Assembly: GCF_900102725.1 (NCBI RefSeq)
Contig: NZ_FNJW01000008.1
Span: 62,001-126,000 of the forward strand
Origin: Carnobacterium viridans
GTDB taxonomy: Bacteria > Bacillota > Bacilli > Lactobacillales > Carnobacteriaceae
Length of the DNA stretch: 64,000 bases
Direction: 5' to 3'
A program made the translations under genes and the position numbers. Each line of letters opens with the position of its first letter. The stretch's first letter is position 1. The notes under the pieces are model-generated. The model saw nothing but the letters and a program-made list of their open reading frames with translations, did no database searches and had not been told where the DNA came from. Of this stretch, positions 32,047 through 41,963 are shown piece after piece.

Positions 32047-34041
32047 ATGCCAAAAGACCAATTTGAACTGGTTTCTAAATACCAGCCTAGTGGTGATCAG
32101 CCGGATGCCATAAAAAAATTAATTAAAGGTATCGAAGCTGGAGAGAAAGAACAAACCTTATTAGGTGCTACAGGAACCGGAAAAACATTTACGGTCTCAA
32201 ATGTCATTAAGGAAGTAAATAAGCCAACTTTAGTTATTGCACACAATAAAACATTAGCAGGTCAATTATATGGTGAGTTTAAAGAATTCTTTCCAGATAA
32301 TGCTGTAGAGTATTTTGTCAGTTATTATGACTACTATCAGCCAGAAGCGTACGTTCCTTCAAGTGATACCTTTATTGAAAAAGAATCAAGTGTTAACGAT
32401 GAGATAGATAAACTGCGTCATTCCGCAACGAGCGCATTGTTAGAACGAAGAGATGTCATTGTAGTAGCCTCAGTTTCATGTATCTACGGGCTAGTTAACC
32501 CTGAGGACTATAGGGATCACGTTTTGTCTTTACGTGTAGGTAATGAAATGAATCGTGATGAGATGTTGCGCCGTTTAGTCGACATGCAATTTGAACGTAA
32601 TGATATTGATTTTCAACGTGGACGCTTTCGTGTTAGAGGAGACGTAGTGGAAATTTTCTTAGCATCACGTGATAGTGAAGCCATACGTGTAGAGTTCTTT
32701 GGAGATGAAATTGATCGTATCCGAGAAGTAGATGTTTTAACAGGTGAGATCAAGGCCGATGTTCAACATGTCCCTATTTTTCCGGCCACTCACTTTGTAG
32801 CGAACGATGAACAAACAAGATCAGCTATAAAAAATATCCAAGAAGAATTAGAAGAACGTTTAAAAGTTTTACGAGCTGAAGATAAGTTAATTGAAGCACA
32901 GCGTTTAGAACAGCGAACAAATTATGATTTGGAAATGTTGTTGGAAATGGGATATTGTTCAGGAATTGAAAATTATTCTAGACACATGGATGGGCGTAAA
33001 CAGGGTGAAGCGCCTTACACACTAATCGATTTCTTCCCTGATGATTTTCTGATTGTCATAGATGAGTCTCATATTACAATGTCTCAAATTAGAGGGATGT
33101 ATAACGGCGATAGGGCTAGAAAACAACAATTGATTGAGTATGGTTTCAGATTGCCAAGTGCTTTGGATAATCGTCCGCTTCGTCTAGAAGAATTTGAAAA
33201 CCATGTAAATCAAATTATGTATATTTCGGCAACGCCAGGACCTTATGAATTGGAACGTGCTCCAGAAGTTATTGAACAAATTATTCGACCTACTGGATTA
33301 TTAGATCCAATTATTGAAGTGCGTCCAATCAAAGGTCAAATTGATGATTTGATTGGTGAAATAAATGAACGAACCGAAAAAAATGAACGAGTATTTATTA
33401 CTACATTAACTAAGAAGATGTCAGAAGATCTGACGGATTATTTGAAAGAGGTTGGCATTAAAGTTGCCTACTTGCATAGTGAGATAAAAACACTAGAACG
33501 AACCGAGATTATTCGAAATCTACGTCTAGGCGTATACGACGTATTAATTGGGATTAACTTGCTGCGTGAAGGTATCGATGTCCCAGAAGTATCGTTAGTT
33601 ATTATTTTAGATGCAGATAAAGAAGGTTTCTTAAGAAGCGAACGTTCACTTGTACAGACAATTGGTAGGGCTGCGCGTAATGAAAACGGGAAAGTTATTA
33701 TGTATGCAGACCGTATCACTGACTCTATGAGAGCCGCTATATCAGAGACTGAGAGACGTCGCGAAACCCAAGAAGAATACAATGAAAAACATGGCATCAC
33801 GCCCAAAACGATTATCAAAGATATTCGCGATTTAATCTCGATTACTTCAGTAGTAGAAGGTGAGGATGAGGGAGCATCTGGTTTAGAAAATATTGCTAAG
33901 ATGACGAGAGAGCAACGTCTAGAGCTGATTGATGGTATGGAAATTGAAATGAAGGTGGCAGCAAAAGAATTAAACTTCGAAAAAGCAGCTAATATAAGAG
34001 ACATGATTTTAGAAATAACGGCACAGTATAAATTAAAATAA
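32047..34041 (+). CDS. uvrB: UvrABC excinuclease subunit B
   Basis: 664 residues. DNA damage verification helicase of nucleotide excision repair. Features: the Walker A motif GATGTGKT (about 40-47), the beta-hairpin region [12 protein letters not shown] (about 93-104), DESH (Walker B, about 338-341), helicase motif [11 protein letters not shown], and the C-terminal UVR domain (about 625-660, [19 protein letters not shown]) that contacts UvrC. ATG 32047 follows GAGGAGG. The LexA box in its promoter predicts DNA-damage induction. No uvrA follows within this window. Confidence 0.96.
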   Translation: MPKDQFELVSKYQPSGDQPDAIKKLIKGIEAGEKEQTLLGATGTGKTFTVSNVIKEVNKPTLVIAHNKTLAGQLYGEFKEFFPDNAVEYFVSYYDYYQPEAYVPSSDTFIEKESSVNDEIDKLRHSATSALLERRDVIVVASVSCIYGLVNPEDYRDHVLSLRVGNEMNRDEMLRRLVDMQFERNDIDFQRGRFRVRGDVVEIFLASRDSEAIRVEFFGDEIDRIREVDVLTGEIKADVQHVPIFPATHFVANDEQTRSAIKNIQEELEERLKVLRAEDKLIEAQRLEQRTNYDLEMLLEMGYCSGIENYSRHMDGRKQGEAPYTLIDFFPDDFLIVIDESHITMSQIRGMYNGDRARKQQLIEYGFRLPSALDNRPLRLEEFENHVNQIMYISATPGPYELERAPEVIEQIIRPTGLLDPIIEVRPIKGQIDDLIGEINERTEKNERVFITTLTKKMSEDLTDYLKEVGIKVAYLHSEIKTLERTEIIRNLRLGVYDVLIGINLLREGIDVPEVSLVIILDADKEGFLRSERSLVQTIGRAARNENGKVIMYADRITDSMRAAISETERRRETQEEYNEKHGITPKTIIKDIRDLISITSVVEGEDEGASGLENIAKMTREQRLELIDGMEIEMKVAAKELNFEKAANIRDMILEITAQYKLK

Positions 34042-34075
34042 TAGTACAAAAGAATGAAATAAATCTATTAAAACC

Positions 34076-34104
34076 TTGCAATTTCTTATAGACTCTAGTA
34101 GTAT
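34076..34104 (+). promoter_or_regulatory. Promoter of rpsO
   Basis: TTGCAA (34076-34081), a 17-bp spacer, then TAGTAT (34099-34104). A leader of about 90 nt follows, containing a short hairpin TTTTAC-TTG-GTAAAA (about 34129-34143); S15 leaders are often autoregulatory. Confidence 0.55.
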
Positions 34105-34199
34105 TTAATTGTGTACTAAACACATACCTTTTACTTGGTAAAACGAATCACCAACGTCTACTCAGTAAGAGGAAAAATCGAAGAAAGAGGTGCTTAGAA

Positions 34200-34469
34200 A
34201 TGTCAATTTCTAAAGAACGCAAAAATGAGATCATCAAAGAATACGCAATCCACGAAGGAGATACAGGTTCTCCCGAAGTACAAATTGCTGTATTAACAGC
34301 TGAAATCAATCATTTAAACGAACATGCACGTGTTCACAAAAAAGACCACCATTCTTACCGTGGACTTATGAAAAAAATTGGTCACCGTCGTAACTTGCTT
34401 GCGTACCTACGCAACAAAGATATTACTCGTTACCGTGAATTGATTCAAAGATTAGGTCTACGTCGTTAA
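34200..34469 (+). CDS. rpsO: 30S ribosomal protein S15
   Basis: 89 residues, standard length. Primary 16S rRNA-binding protein of the 30S platform. Recognised from [25 protein letters not shown] at the N-terminus, HxxDHHS-like [11 protein letters not shown] in the middle, and the ending [15 protein letters not shown] 34200 lies behind AAAGAGGTG. It is followed by pnp, the conserved rpsO-pnp order. Confidence 0.96.
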   Translation: MSISKERKNEIIKEYAIHEGDTGSPEVQIAVLTAEINHLNEHARVHKKDHHSYRGLMKKIGHRRNLLAYLRNKDITRYRELIQRLGLRR

Positions 34470-34485
34470 TTTTTCGTAGTCTATT

Positions 34486-34516
34486 TAGAAGCGAGGTTCT
34501 AACGAATCTCGCTTCA
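34486..34516 (+). terminator. Hairpin between rpsO and pnp (weak terminator or processing site)
   Basis: GAAGCGAG-N12-CTCGCTTC with only a broken T-run (ATTTTGTTT) after it. It may be a partial terminator or an mRNA-processing hairpin; in enteric bacteria this gap holds RNase III sites. Confidence 0.55.
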
Positions 34517-34663
34517 TTTTGTTTATAAAAGAAAAAGCTGTTTATTTTGTTGTCCATCCTACTATACAAATGTGAGTATTTAATTTGCTTAAATGCTGAC
34601 ATTTGTTTAGTAGCCTGTTTGGAAAAACGAATAAAAGCTTTAATAAAAGGAGAAATGCACACA

Positions 34664-36772
34664 ATGACAGAGAAACAAGTTTTTACTAAAGAATGGGCAG
34701 GTCGTACATTAGAAATAGAAGTTGGACAATTAGCAAAACAAGCTAATGGTGCAGTATTGATTCGCTATAACGATACTGTAGTATTATCTGCAGCAGTAGC
34801 TAGCAAAAAAGCGAAAGACGTAGATTTCTTTCCTTTAACAGTAAATTACGATGAAAAAATGTATTCAGTTGGTAAGATCCCAGGTGGTTTTATTAAGAGA
34901 GAAGCTCGCCCAAGTGAAACAGCTACTTTAACAGCTCGATTAATTGACCGTCCGATTCGTCCGATGTTTGCAGAAGGATTTCGTAATGAAGTTCAAATTA
35001 CAAATACCGTGATGTCTGTAGATCAAAATTGTTCACCCGCTTTTTCGGCGATGTTTGGTTCTTCTTTATCACTTGCTATTTCAGATATTCCATTTAACGG
35101 ACCGATTGCAAGTGTTGATGTAGGCCGCGTAGACGGAGAATACATCATTAATCCAACTCTTGAACAAGAAGCATTATCAGACATTCATTTAACAGTTGCA
35201 GGAACTAAAGATGCCATTAACATGGTTGAAAGTGGAGCCGCTGAAGTTTCAGAAGAAGATATGCTTGGTGCTTTAATGTTTGGTCATAAAGCCATTCAAG
35301 AATTAGTTGCTTTCCAAGAAGAAATTGTAGTTGCTGTTGGAAAAGAAAAAATGGCTATTCAATTGTTGCAAATCGATGCAGATTTAGAAAAAGAAGTCAA
35401 CAATGCTTTCCAAACTAAAATGATTGCTGCAATTCAAACCGAAGAAAAATTAGCTCGTGAAGAAAATATCGAAGCGGTTAAAGAAGAAGCAATGACCTTT
35501 TATGAAGAAAAATATCAAGACAACGATGAAGCTAAACGAATCAATAAAGAAGTAAAACAAATTGTTGAAGACATGGAAAAGAATGAAGTTCGTCGTTTGA
35601 TTACAGTTGACAAAATTAGACCAGATGGTCGTAAGATTGATGAAATTCGTTCTTTAGCTTCAGAAATTGGACTATTGCCAAGAGCACATGGTTCTGGTTT
35701 ATTCACTCGTGGACAAACTCAAGCTTTGTCTATAGCTACTTTAGCACCATTAGGCGAACATCAAATTATTGATGGTTTAGGAATTGAAAACAGCAAACGA
35801 TTCATCCATCACTACAATTTCCCGCAATACTCTGTTGGGAGTACTGGACCATCACGTGGACCAGGCCGTCGTGAAATTGGACATGGAGCATTAGGAGAAC
35901 GTGCATTAGCACAAGTTATTCCAAATGAAGAAGATTTTCCATACATGATTCGTTTAGTTGCTGAAGTTTTAGAGTCAAATGGTTCTTCATCACAAGCAAG
36001 TATTTGTGCAGGTACATTAGCTTTAATGGATGCAGGTGTTCCAATCAAAGCTCCAGTAGCTGGTATTGCAATGGGCCTTGTTAAAGAAGGCGAAAACTAT
36101 ACTGTCTTAACAGATATCCAAGGTTTAGAAGATCATTTAGGAGATATGGACTTTAAAGTAGCCGGTACGAGCAAAGGAATCACGGCTCTTCAAATGGATA
36201 TTAAAATTGAAGGTATTACACAACAAATTTTAGAAGAAGCATTAACTCAAGCTAAAAAAGCTAGAATGGAAATTCTTGATGAATTGATTTCTACAATTGC
36301 TGAGCCACATGAAGAATTAAGTGCATACGCTCCTAAAATTGAAATGATGCAAATCAAACCGGAAAAAATCAAAGTTGTTATTGGCCGCGGTGGTGACCAG
36401 ATCAATGCTATTATTGATGAAACCGGCGTTAAAATTGATATTGATCAAGAAGGAAATATCAGTATTGCATCTGAAGACGCAGCTATGATTAGACGCGCTA
36501 AAGAAATTATTGAAGAATTGACAAAAGATATTGAAGTCGGTAAAATTTATTCAGGAAAAGTGAAACGAATTGAAAAATTTGGAGCTTTTGTTGAAATTGC
36601 TAAAGGAAAAGATGGATTAGTTCATATTTCTGAATTAGCTAACGAACGTGTCGCTAAGGTTGAAGATGTTTTGACTTTAGGTGAAGTGATGGACGTTAAA
36701 GTTATCGAAATCGATAAACAAGGAAGAATCAATCTTTCTCGTAAAGTTTTGTTAACAACTGAAGAAAACTAA
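34664..36772 (+). CDS. pnp: Polynucleotide phosphorylase
   Basis: 702 residues from ATG 34664, 12 nt after AAAGGAG; an in-frame ATG at 34655 lies only 3 nt after it, and longer upstream extensions are non-coding. A 3'-5' phosphorolytic exoribonuclease. Two RNase PH domains (about 1-220 and 310-545, joined by a helical segment) include [11 protein letters not shown] and [22 protein letters not shown] domain (about 555-610, [13 protein letters not shown]) and an S1 domain (about 620-690, [20 protein letters not shown]) follow. Ends at a strong terminator. Confidence 0.95.
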   Translation: MTEKQVFTKEWAGRTLEIEVGQLAKQANGAVLIRYNDTVVLSAAVASKKAKDVDFFPLTVNYDEKMYSVGKIPGGFIKREARPSETATLTARLIDRPIRPMFAEGFRNEVQITNTVMSVDQNCSPAFSAMFGSSLSLAISDIPFNGPIASVDVGRVDGEYIINPTLEQEALSDIHLTVAGTKDAINMVESGAAEVSEEDMLGALMFGHKAIQELVAFQEEIVVAVGKEKMAIQLLQIDADLEKEVNNAFQTKMIAAIQTEEKLAREENIEAVKEEAMTFYEEKYQDNDEAKRINKEVKQIVEDMEKNEVRRLITVDKIRPDGRKIDEIRSLASEIGLLPRAHGSGLFTRGQTQALSIATLAPLGEHQIIDGLGIENSKRFIHHYNFPQYSVGSTGPSRGPGRREIGHGALGERALAQVIPNEEDFPYMIRLVAEVLESNGSSSQASICAGTLALMDAGVPIKAPVAGIAMGLVKEGENYTVLTDIQGLEDHLGDMDFKVAGTSKGITALQMDIKIEGITQQILEEALTQAKKARMEILDELISTIAEPHEELSAYAPKIEMMQIKPEKIKVVIGRGGDQINAIIDETGVKIDIDQEGNISIASEDAAMIRRAKEIIEELTKDIEVGKIYSGKVKRIEKFGAFVEIAKGKDGLVHISELANERVAKVEDVLTLGEVMDVKVIEIDKQGRINLSRKVLLTTEEN

Positions 36773-36783
36773 GAAATAGATAA

Positions 36784-36820
36784 AAAAAGAGCACAATTTG
36801 AAAAAAATTGTGTTCTTTTT
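36784..36820 (+). terminator. Intrinsic terminator of pnp
   Basis: AAAAAAGAGCACAATTT-GAAA-AAAATTGTGTTCTTTTTT: an A/T-flanked stem of about 14-17 bp with one wobble pair. Hairpin element copy C begins at its T-run. Confidence 0.88.
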
Positions 36821-36821
36821 T

Positions 36822-37023
36822 GCTATTCATTTTCTGGCGTTGATAAGGAAATTTCCTCCGAATTACGGGATAGCTTTCGGAAAGCCATGGGACCATTTTG
36901 AGCCGAAGAACGCGTCTCAAAATGGTTCCATGGCTGCAAGCTCCTCCTATTCCTCCAAAAATTTCTGGAATGTGTTAAAAGAAACTCAATTAATTACTAA
37001 CCAACGTCAAATGTTGCAGAACC
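36822..37023. mobile_element. MITE-like hairpin element, copy C (divergent, reverse orientation)
   Basis: Read on the minus strand it contains GAAATTTTTGGAGGAATAGG and GCTTGCAGCCATGG, the same inner motifs as copies A and B. It ends at GGTTCTGCAACATTTG, close to the family's GG(C/T)TCT terminus. The core is a strong hairpin: CCATGG.ACCATTTTGAG pairs with CTCAAAATGGT.CCATGG (about 36885-36933). The left boundary is uncertain. Either GCTATTC at 36822, with 7/8 flanks TCTTTTTT and GCTTTTTT, or just after a 21-bp direct repeat (36815-36835 = 37025-37045). No coding capacity; the frame across it is judged spurious. Confidence 0.6.
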
Positions 37024-37032
37024 GCTTTTTTG

Positions 37033-37785
37033 CTATTCATTTTCTTTAATTTTTCTTAACCATTTTTCTAATTGGTCAACTGTCTGTTCTTGCTGTTGTT
37101 CGGGTGAAATGGTGGCAGGAAGATCACCCTCTTGGTCTCCATAATCGCCAAAACCAGCATGATTGCCTCCTTCAATAGTATAGAATGAGGTAGTAGCAGG
37201 TAAATAATCCTTGCCGAGCTGATAGGTCTCTTCATTAACTACGCCATCATTAGAGCCAATAAGGGAAAGAACTGAAATAGGCAGTTTATCTAACCGTCCC
37301 TTTTCATCTGGGTAACTAGCTAGTAAAAAAACACCTTTTAAAGATTCTGAATAACTTTCATTGGCAAAGCGACTAGCCATCACACCACCTAAGGAATGAC
37401 CACCTATAACAAAATCTTGAATCTTTTCATCAGTGATAATGGTTTCTGCTTTATTTGCATCAGTTACAGCAAGGTTCAAAGCATGCTTAACAAGGTAAAC
37501 GGGATATCCTTTTTCAGCAAGTTTTGCCGCAATGGAACTGTAACTTTTTTCTTCTACAAGGCCACCTTGATAAAAGAGGATAGAAATAGATTGTTGTTCA
37601 TTTAATGGACTGAAAATAATCGCATCTGAGGATTCTTCAACCCTATATTGATCAGTAGTCTCTGTTTCATTTAATGCGTCACTTAAAGGTTGATAGGTTT
37701 TAGACTGTACAAAAAACAAACTGCCTAGTAAAACCAAAATGAAAAAAATAAAACAACCAATTAAAATTTTATAGCTGCGCTTCAT
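37033..37785 (-). CDS. Membrane-anchored alpha/beta hydrolase (lipase/esterase-like)
   Basis: 250 residues from ATG 37785, spaced from AAAGGAG; a TTG 15 bp upstream overlaps that site. The N-terminal helix ILIGCFIFFILVLLGSLFF anchors or exports the protein. The hydrolase fold shows the nucleophile elbow GGHSLGG (about residue 118), a probable acid Asp in IGSNDGV (about 177) and the His in GGNHAGFGDYG (about 206), so the triad looks complete. Family alpha/beta hydrolase 5; substrate unknown. The last codons and stop (NE then TAG) lie inside a 21-bp repeat, the other copy of which flanks element C. Confidence 0.82.
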   Translation of the reverse strand: MKRSYKILIGCFIFFILVLLGSLFFVQSKTYQPLSDALNETETTDQYRVEESSDAIIFSPLNEQQSISILFYQGGLVEEKSYSSIAAKLAEKGYPVYLVKHALNLAVTDANKAETIITDEKIQDFVIGGHSLGGVMASRFANESYSESLKGVFLLASYPDEKGRLDKLPISVLSLIGSNDGVVNEETYQLGKDYLPATTSFYTIEGGNHAGFGDYGDQEGDLPATISPEQQQEQTVDQLEKWLRKIKENE

Positions 37786-37997
37786 AAATACTCCTTTCAA
37801 AAAAATAATTTAAATAAAGTCGAACAAAAAAAGTGTATCATATAATTTGTTGTATTCGTTAGATAAATCAAACAAAACAAAGTGAATAATCTACATTTGT
37901 ATAAATTACTCAAGAATTGTGCTAAAATGTATAGTGGGAATACATGGAGTCATAAGATAAAATTTAAAAATAGAAATAGGTATTAGGAGAGATATAA

Positions 37998-39047
37998 ATG
38001 AATGGATATACTATTGCAGTCGTAGGAGCAACAGGAGCTGTAGGAACAAAAATGATTCAAATGTTAGAACAAGCCAATTTTCCAATCAATGAAGTGAAAC
38101 TCTTAGCTTCGAAACGATCAGCTGGAAAAAAAGCTTTATTTAATGGAAAAGAAATTGAAATCCAAGAAACAACGGCAGATTCTTTTGAAAATGTTGATAT
38201 TGCATTATTTAGTGCAGGTGGATCAATTTCAAAACAATTTGCTCCTGAAGCAGTAGAACGTGGTGCAGTTGTCATTGATAATACAAGTGCATACCGAATG
38301 GATGCTGAAGTGCCTTTAGTCGTTCCGGAAGTAAATGAGGAAGCTATTCGTTCTCATAAAGGAATTATTGCTAACCCGAATTGCTCAACGATTCAAATGA
38401 TGGTTGCGCTAGAACCCATTCGCAAACAATATGGATTAGATCGGGTCATTGTTTCAACCTATCAAGCAGTAAGCGGAGCTGGAGTTTCAGCTGTTAAAGA
38501 AATGAAAGAACAAGCACAACATATGTTGAATGATGAGCCTTATGAAGCGGCTATTTTACCATCAGGTGGAGATAAAAAACATTTTCCAATCGCTTTCAAT
38601 GCATTGCCACAAATCGATTTGTTTACGGAAGATGGCTATACGTTTGAAGAGTTGAAAATGATCAATGAAACTAAAAAAATTATGGGCGATGATCATATAA
38701 AAGTTTCTGCAACATGCGTCCGTATTCCAGTTGTTTCAGGACATTCGGAGTCTGTTTATATTGAAGTAAAGGAAGATGGAGCTAGTGTAGCTTCTATTCA
38801 AGAACTCATGAAAAACGCACCAGGTGTAGAGCTTCAAGATGATCCTGATAATCAAGTTTATCCAACAGCTTTGGAAGCAGAAGGTAAAAAAGAAACATTT
38901 GTTGGAAGAATTCGGAAAGATCGTGACTTAGATAAGGGTTATCATATGTGGATCGTTTCGGATAACTTAATCAAAGGTGCAGCTTGGAATTCTGTTCAAA
39001 TTGCTGAAAGCTTACACAAGTTAAAATTAATTAAAACAACTAATTAA
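37998..39047 (+). CDS. asd: Aspartate-semialdehyde dehydrogenase
   Basis: 349 residues. Makes aspartate semialdehyde from aspartyl phosphate using NADPH; this is the branch point to lysine/diaminopimelate, threonine and methionine. The dinucleotide motif is VVGATGAVG (8-16), the catalytic Cys129 in NPNCST, and the active-site His region is [16 protein letters not shown] 37998 follows AGGAGAG. First gene of asd-dapA-rnjB, an order also seen in Bacillus. Confidence 0.95.
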   Translation: MNGYTIAVVGATGAVGTKMIQMLEQANFPINEVKLLASKRSAGKKALFNGKEIEIQETTADSFENVDIALFSAGGSISKQFAPEAVERGAVVIDNTSAYRMDAEVPLVVPEVNEEAIRSHKGIIANPNCSTIQMMVALEPIRKQYGLDRVIVSTYQAVSGAGVSAVKEMKEQAQHMLNDEPYEAAILPSGGDKKHFPIAFNALPQIDLFTEDGYTFEELKMINETKKIMGDDHIKVSATCVRIPVVSGHSESVYIEVKEDGASVASIQELMKNAPGVELQDDPDNQVYPTALEAEGKKETFVGRIRKDRDLDKGYHMWIVSDNLIKGAAWNSVQIAESLHKLKLIKTTN

Positions 39048-39073
39048 GATAGTCGAATTTAAGATAGAGGGTG

Positions 39074-39958
39074 ATGGTATTGGATTTGAAAAAAGCACGC
39101 ATTATAACCGCGATGACTACTCCATTTGATGAAGAAGGATTAATTGATTATGGACGACTAGAAAAGGTAATCAACTTCTTACTTGAAAATGGAACAGAAG
39201 GTTTAGTAGTAGGAGGCACAACTGGAGAATCTCCTACGTTAACTCATGATGAAAAGTTAAATTTATACCGTAAGACAGTTGAATTAGTTGCAGGACGTGT
39301 TCCAATCATTGCCGGTACGGGGTCATTTAACACTGCTGAAACGATTGCTTTTACAAAAGAGGTTGAAACTCTTACAGGCATAGATGCAGCACTAGTAGTG
39401 ACGCCATACTACAGTAAGGCTAACCAAGCTGGTTTGTATGCTCATTTTGAAGCAGTAGCTAAAAATACTAAACTGCCGATTATCATTTATAACGTTCCAG
39501 GACGGACTAGTGTTTCGATTGATCCTAAGACAACCATTAAACTTTCATTGATTGAAAATATTATTGGTGTGAAAGAATGTTTAGGTTTAGATGCTTTAAG
39601 CGAAGAAATTGAAAATACACCAGATGACTTTTTAGTTTATACTGGTGAAGATGGGAATGCTTTTCCTGCTAAATGTATCGGAGCAACGGGCGTTATTTCT
39701 GTAGCAAGTCATGTTTTAGGGAACGAGATGTCTGAAATGTACAACTTGTTGCAAGAAGGTTCTATGGCCCAAGCCGCTAAGATTCATCGTCAAATAGTAC
39801 CTAAAATGAACAGTTTATTTACTGTTCCTTCTCCAGCACCTGTTAAATTTGCGTTAAACTACTTAGGTATTAACGTTGGTGGATTGAGATTGCCATTAGT
39901 ACCTTGTACAAAAGCAGAAGAAGATTATGTGTTAACTGAATTAAATTGGAAAAAATAA
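39074..39958 (+). CDS. dapA: 4-hydroxy-tetrahydrodipicolinate synthase
   Basis: About 290 residues. Condenses pyruvate with aspartate semialdehyde, the first step to diaminopimelate for the cell wall and to lysine. The TIM barrel carries GGTTGESPTL, IIYNVPGRT (Tyr of the catalytic triad) and IIGVKECLG (Schiff-base Lys, about residue 165). Start codons GTG 39071, ATG 39074 and TTG 39080 are all in frame after AGAGGG. TTG 39080 has the best spacing and gives the family-like start MDLKKARIIT; ATG 39074 is given here as the conservative choice. It lies 26 bp after asd. Confidence 0.92.
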   Translation: MVLDLKKARIITAMTTPFDEEGLIDYGRLEKVINFLLENGTEGLVVGGTTGESPTLTHDEKLNLYRKTVELVAGRVPIIAGTGSFNTAETIAFTKEVETLTGIDAALVVTPYYSKANQAGLYAHFEAVAKNTKLPIIIYNVPGRTSVSIDPKTTIKLSLIENIIGVKECLGLDALSEEIENTPDDFLVYTGEDGNAFPAKCIGATGVISVASHVLGNEMSEMYNLLQEGSMAQAAKIHRQIVPKMNSLFTVPSPAPVKFALNYLGINVGGLRLPLVPCTKAEEDYVLTELNWKK

Positions 39959-39990
39959 AAAAACGAAATGAAAGTGAAAGAGGTGAAGAA

Positions 39991-41670
39991 ATGAGTACAA
40001 TAAAAATTATCCCACTAGGGGGTGTACGTGAAAATGGAAAAAACATGTATGCTGTTGAGGTGGATGAAGACATATTTGTTTTAGATTGCGGGTTAATGTT
40101 TCCAGAAACAGAATTATTAGGAATTGATGTAGTCATTCCTGACTTTAGTTATTTAGAAGAAAATAAAAACCGTGTTACAGCAGTGTTTTTAACTCATGGT
40201 CATGAAGATGCAATTGGGGCACTACCTTATTTTCTTCAGAAATTTGATGTTCCAGTATTTGGAACTGAATTAACCATAGCTTTAGCAAAATTGTTTGTTG
40301 AAAAAGATAGTCAAGTTAGTTCATTTGATGATTACCATATTGTTGATGAAAACACAGAGATTGAATTTGGCGATGTTGTGGCTAGTTTCTTTAGAACAAC
40401 CCATACTATTCCAGATTCTGTTGGAGTAGCTCTTAAGACTGATGAAGGAAGCATTGTCTATACAGGAGATTTCAAGTTCGATCAAAGTGCAAAACCAATG
40501 TACCAAAGCAATTTATCCCGTATTGCGGATATTGGTAAAGGTAAGGTTTTAGCTTTATTGAGTGATTCAAGTGAAGCTGAGAGCCCTGTTGAAAATATAA
40601 GTGATCTAAAAATAGCAGAAGAAGTATTGGATACATTCCAAAATGCTGAAGGTCGTATTATTGTTGCCAGCGTAGCTAGCAATATCTTGCGTATCCAACA
40701 AGTATTTGACGCTGCTCACAAATCTCACAAGAAAATCTTTATTACGGGAAGTAATCTTGAAGAGATCGTTCAAATAGCTATGCAACTGAATAAACTTCAA
40801 TTGCCAAACGAAGATTTGATTGTTCCAATAACAGATATTGAAAAATACAGTGACCAAGAAATTGTTGTGTTAGAAACGGGCCTTACTGGCGAGCCAATTA
40901 AAACGTTAACACGTATGGCAAAAGGAAAGCACACTCAAGTAAATATCAAAGAGGGCGATCTAGTTTATATCGTAACAAGCCCATCGACAGCAATGGAAGT
41001 AACCGTTGCCCAAGCAGAAAACTTGATCTACCGAGCAGGTGGAACAGTAAAACAAATTTCAGATAATTTGAAAGCTTCTGGCCATGCTACTCCAAATGAT
41101 CTAAAACTAATGATTAATCTGATTAAACCGACTTACTTTATTCCAGTTCAAGGAGAATATCGTATGCTTTCGGCTCATGCCAAACTTGCACATGAAGTTG
41201 GAATGCCATATAAGAATATTTTTATACCGGGCAAAGGCGATATCATGGAATATAAAAATGAGCGTATGCATGTAGCTGGACAAGTGACAGTAGGGAATAC
41301 AATGGTCGATGGTATCGGAATCGGCGATATCGGAAATATTGTTTTACGGGACCGTAAATTGTTATCTGAAGATGGTATTTTTGTAGCGGTAGTTACTATT
41401 AATCGTAGAAAAAGTAAAATTATTTCAGGTCCTGAAGTCATGACTAGAGGTTTTGTATACGTTAAAGAAAATACGGATCTAATTAATCAAAGTAATGAGA
41501 TCATTAGAGAAGTAGTAGAAGAAAATTTAAATCGTAAAGAATTTGAATGGAGCCGTTTGAAACAAGAAATCAGAGATGCGTTAAATAAACATCTTTTTGA
41601 ACAGACACGTAGACGCCCAGTTATTCTACCGATCATCATGGAAACAAGTTCACGCAATCGTAAAAATTAG
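39991..41670 (+). CDS. rnjB: Ribonuclease J2
   Basis: 559 residues from ATG 39991, after GAGGTGAAG; an earlier in-frame ATG at 39946 overlaps dapA without a ribosome-binding site. Beta-CASP metallo-beta-lactamase ribonuclease acting with RNase J1 in mRNA turnover. The metal motif reads HGHEDA (about 69-74) where active J1-type enzymes have HxHxDH, so one His ligand is replaced by Ala. This, and its place after dapA as in Bacillus, identify it as the J2 paralogue, often weakly active and working as partner of J1. C-terminal RRPVILPIIME is typical. Confidence 0.9.
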   Translation: MSTIKIIPLGGVRENGKNMYAVEVDEDIFVLDCGLMFPETELLGIDVVIPDFSYLEENKNRVTAVFLTHGHEDAIGALPYFLQKFDVPVFGTELTIALAKLFVEKDSQVSSFDDYHIVDENTEIEFGDVVASFFRTTHTIPDSVGVALKTDEGSIVYTGDFKFDQSAKPMYQSNLSRIADIGKGKVLALLSDSSEAESPVENISDLKIAEEVLDTFQNAEGRIIVASVASNILRIQQVFDAAHKSHKKIFITGSNLEEIVQIAMQLNKLQLPNEDLIVPITDIEKYSDQEIVVLETGLTGEPIKTLTRMAKGKHTQVNIKEGDLVYIVTSPSTAMEVTVAQAENLIYRAGGTVKQISDNLKASGHATPNDLKLMINLIKPTYFIPVQGEYRMLSAHAKLAHEVGMPYKNIFIPGKGDIMEYKNERMHVAGQVTVGNTMVDGIGIGDIGNIVLRDRKLLSEDGIFVAVVTINRRKSKIISGPEVMTRGFVYVKENTDLINQSNEIIREVVEENLNRKEFEWSRLKQEIRDALNKHLFEQTRRRPVILPIIMETSSRNRKN

Positions 41671-41677
41671 ATAGAAT

Positions 41678-41724
41678 AAAAAAGCTCTTATTTTCTTTTA
41701 AAAAAGAAAATAAGAGCTTTTTTT
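41678..41724 (+). terminator. Intrinsic terminator of asd-dapA-rnjB
   Basis: AAAAAAGCTCTTATTTTCTTTT / AAAGAAAATAAGAGCTTTTTTT: a stem of about 20 bp, flanked by A- and T-runs so usable from both sides. Confidence 0.92.
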
Positions 41725-41730
41725 GTAAAA

Positions 41731-41942
41731 GAAGAGCACTCACATTAAGTGAATGCTCTGGTTCTATACTTTTTAGTGTTGATAGCTTAGTTAAATTGGT
41801 TACAGGATATTTCTAGAGGAATAGGGTCTGTTTGTGGCCATGTAAAGGATTCAATGCTCTCCACAAGTAAAACCGTCTATTTCAGAAGTAATTTTGTTTT
41901 GTTCTATCACCATCATTTGACGAAGAGCTAATGCTCTTTAAT
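41731..41942 (-). terminator. opuA-side terminator split by an insertion
   Basis: Removing the element 41760-41929 and one copy of its AATGCTCT duplication restores AAGAGCA.TCAC-ATTAA-GTGA.TGCTCTT, a good stem downstream of the minus-strand opuA operon. The insertion falls within the right arm and duplicates part of it, so the distal copy at 41930-41937 no longer pairs locally. Confidence 0.5.
41760..41929. mobile_element. MITE-like hairpin element, copy B (170 bp) with perfect 8-bp target duplication
   Basis: Flanked on both sides by AATGCTCT (41752-41759 and 41930-41937). Left end GGTTCTATACTTTTTAGTGT. The right end as reverse complement is AGCTCTTCGTCAAATGATGG. The left end matches copy A at 28 of the first 31 positions and the inner arm repeats GAGGAATAGGGT.TG.TTGT.GCCATG. 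It is shorter than copy A because the central hairpins are missing. End sequence and duplication length fit a non-autonomous derivative of an ISL3-family insertion sequence. No transposase inside. Confidence 0.8.
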
Positions 41943-41963
41943 CGAAAGTGATTACAGACTAGC

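Noticed and set aside
33468-34049. 193-codon minus-strand frame opposite uvrB
   Set aside because: Antisense shadow of a well-conserved gene, low-complexity Ser/Ile translation, no ribosome-binding site.
36798-37049. 83-codon open frame after pnp
   Set aside because: It starts inside the pnp terminator and runs through hairpin element C; no coding signal and no ribosome-binding site.
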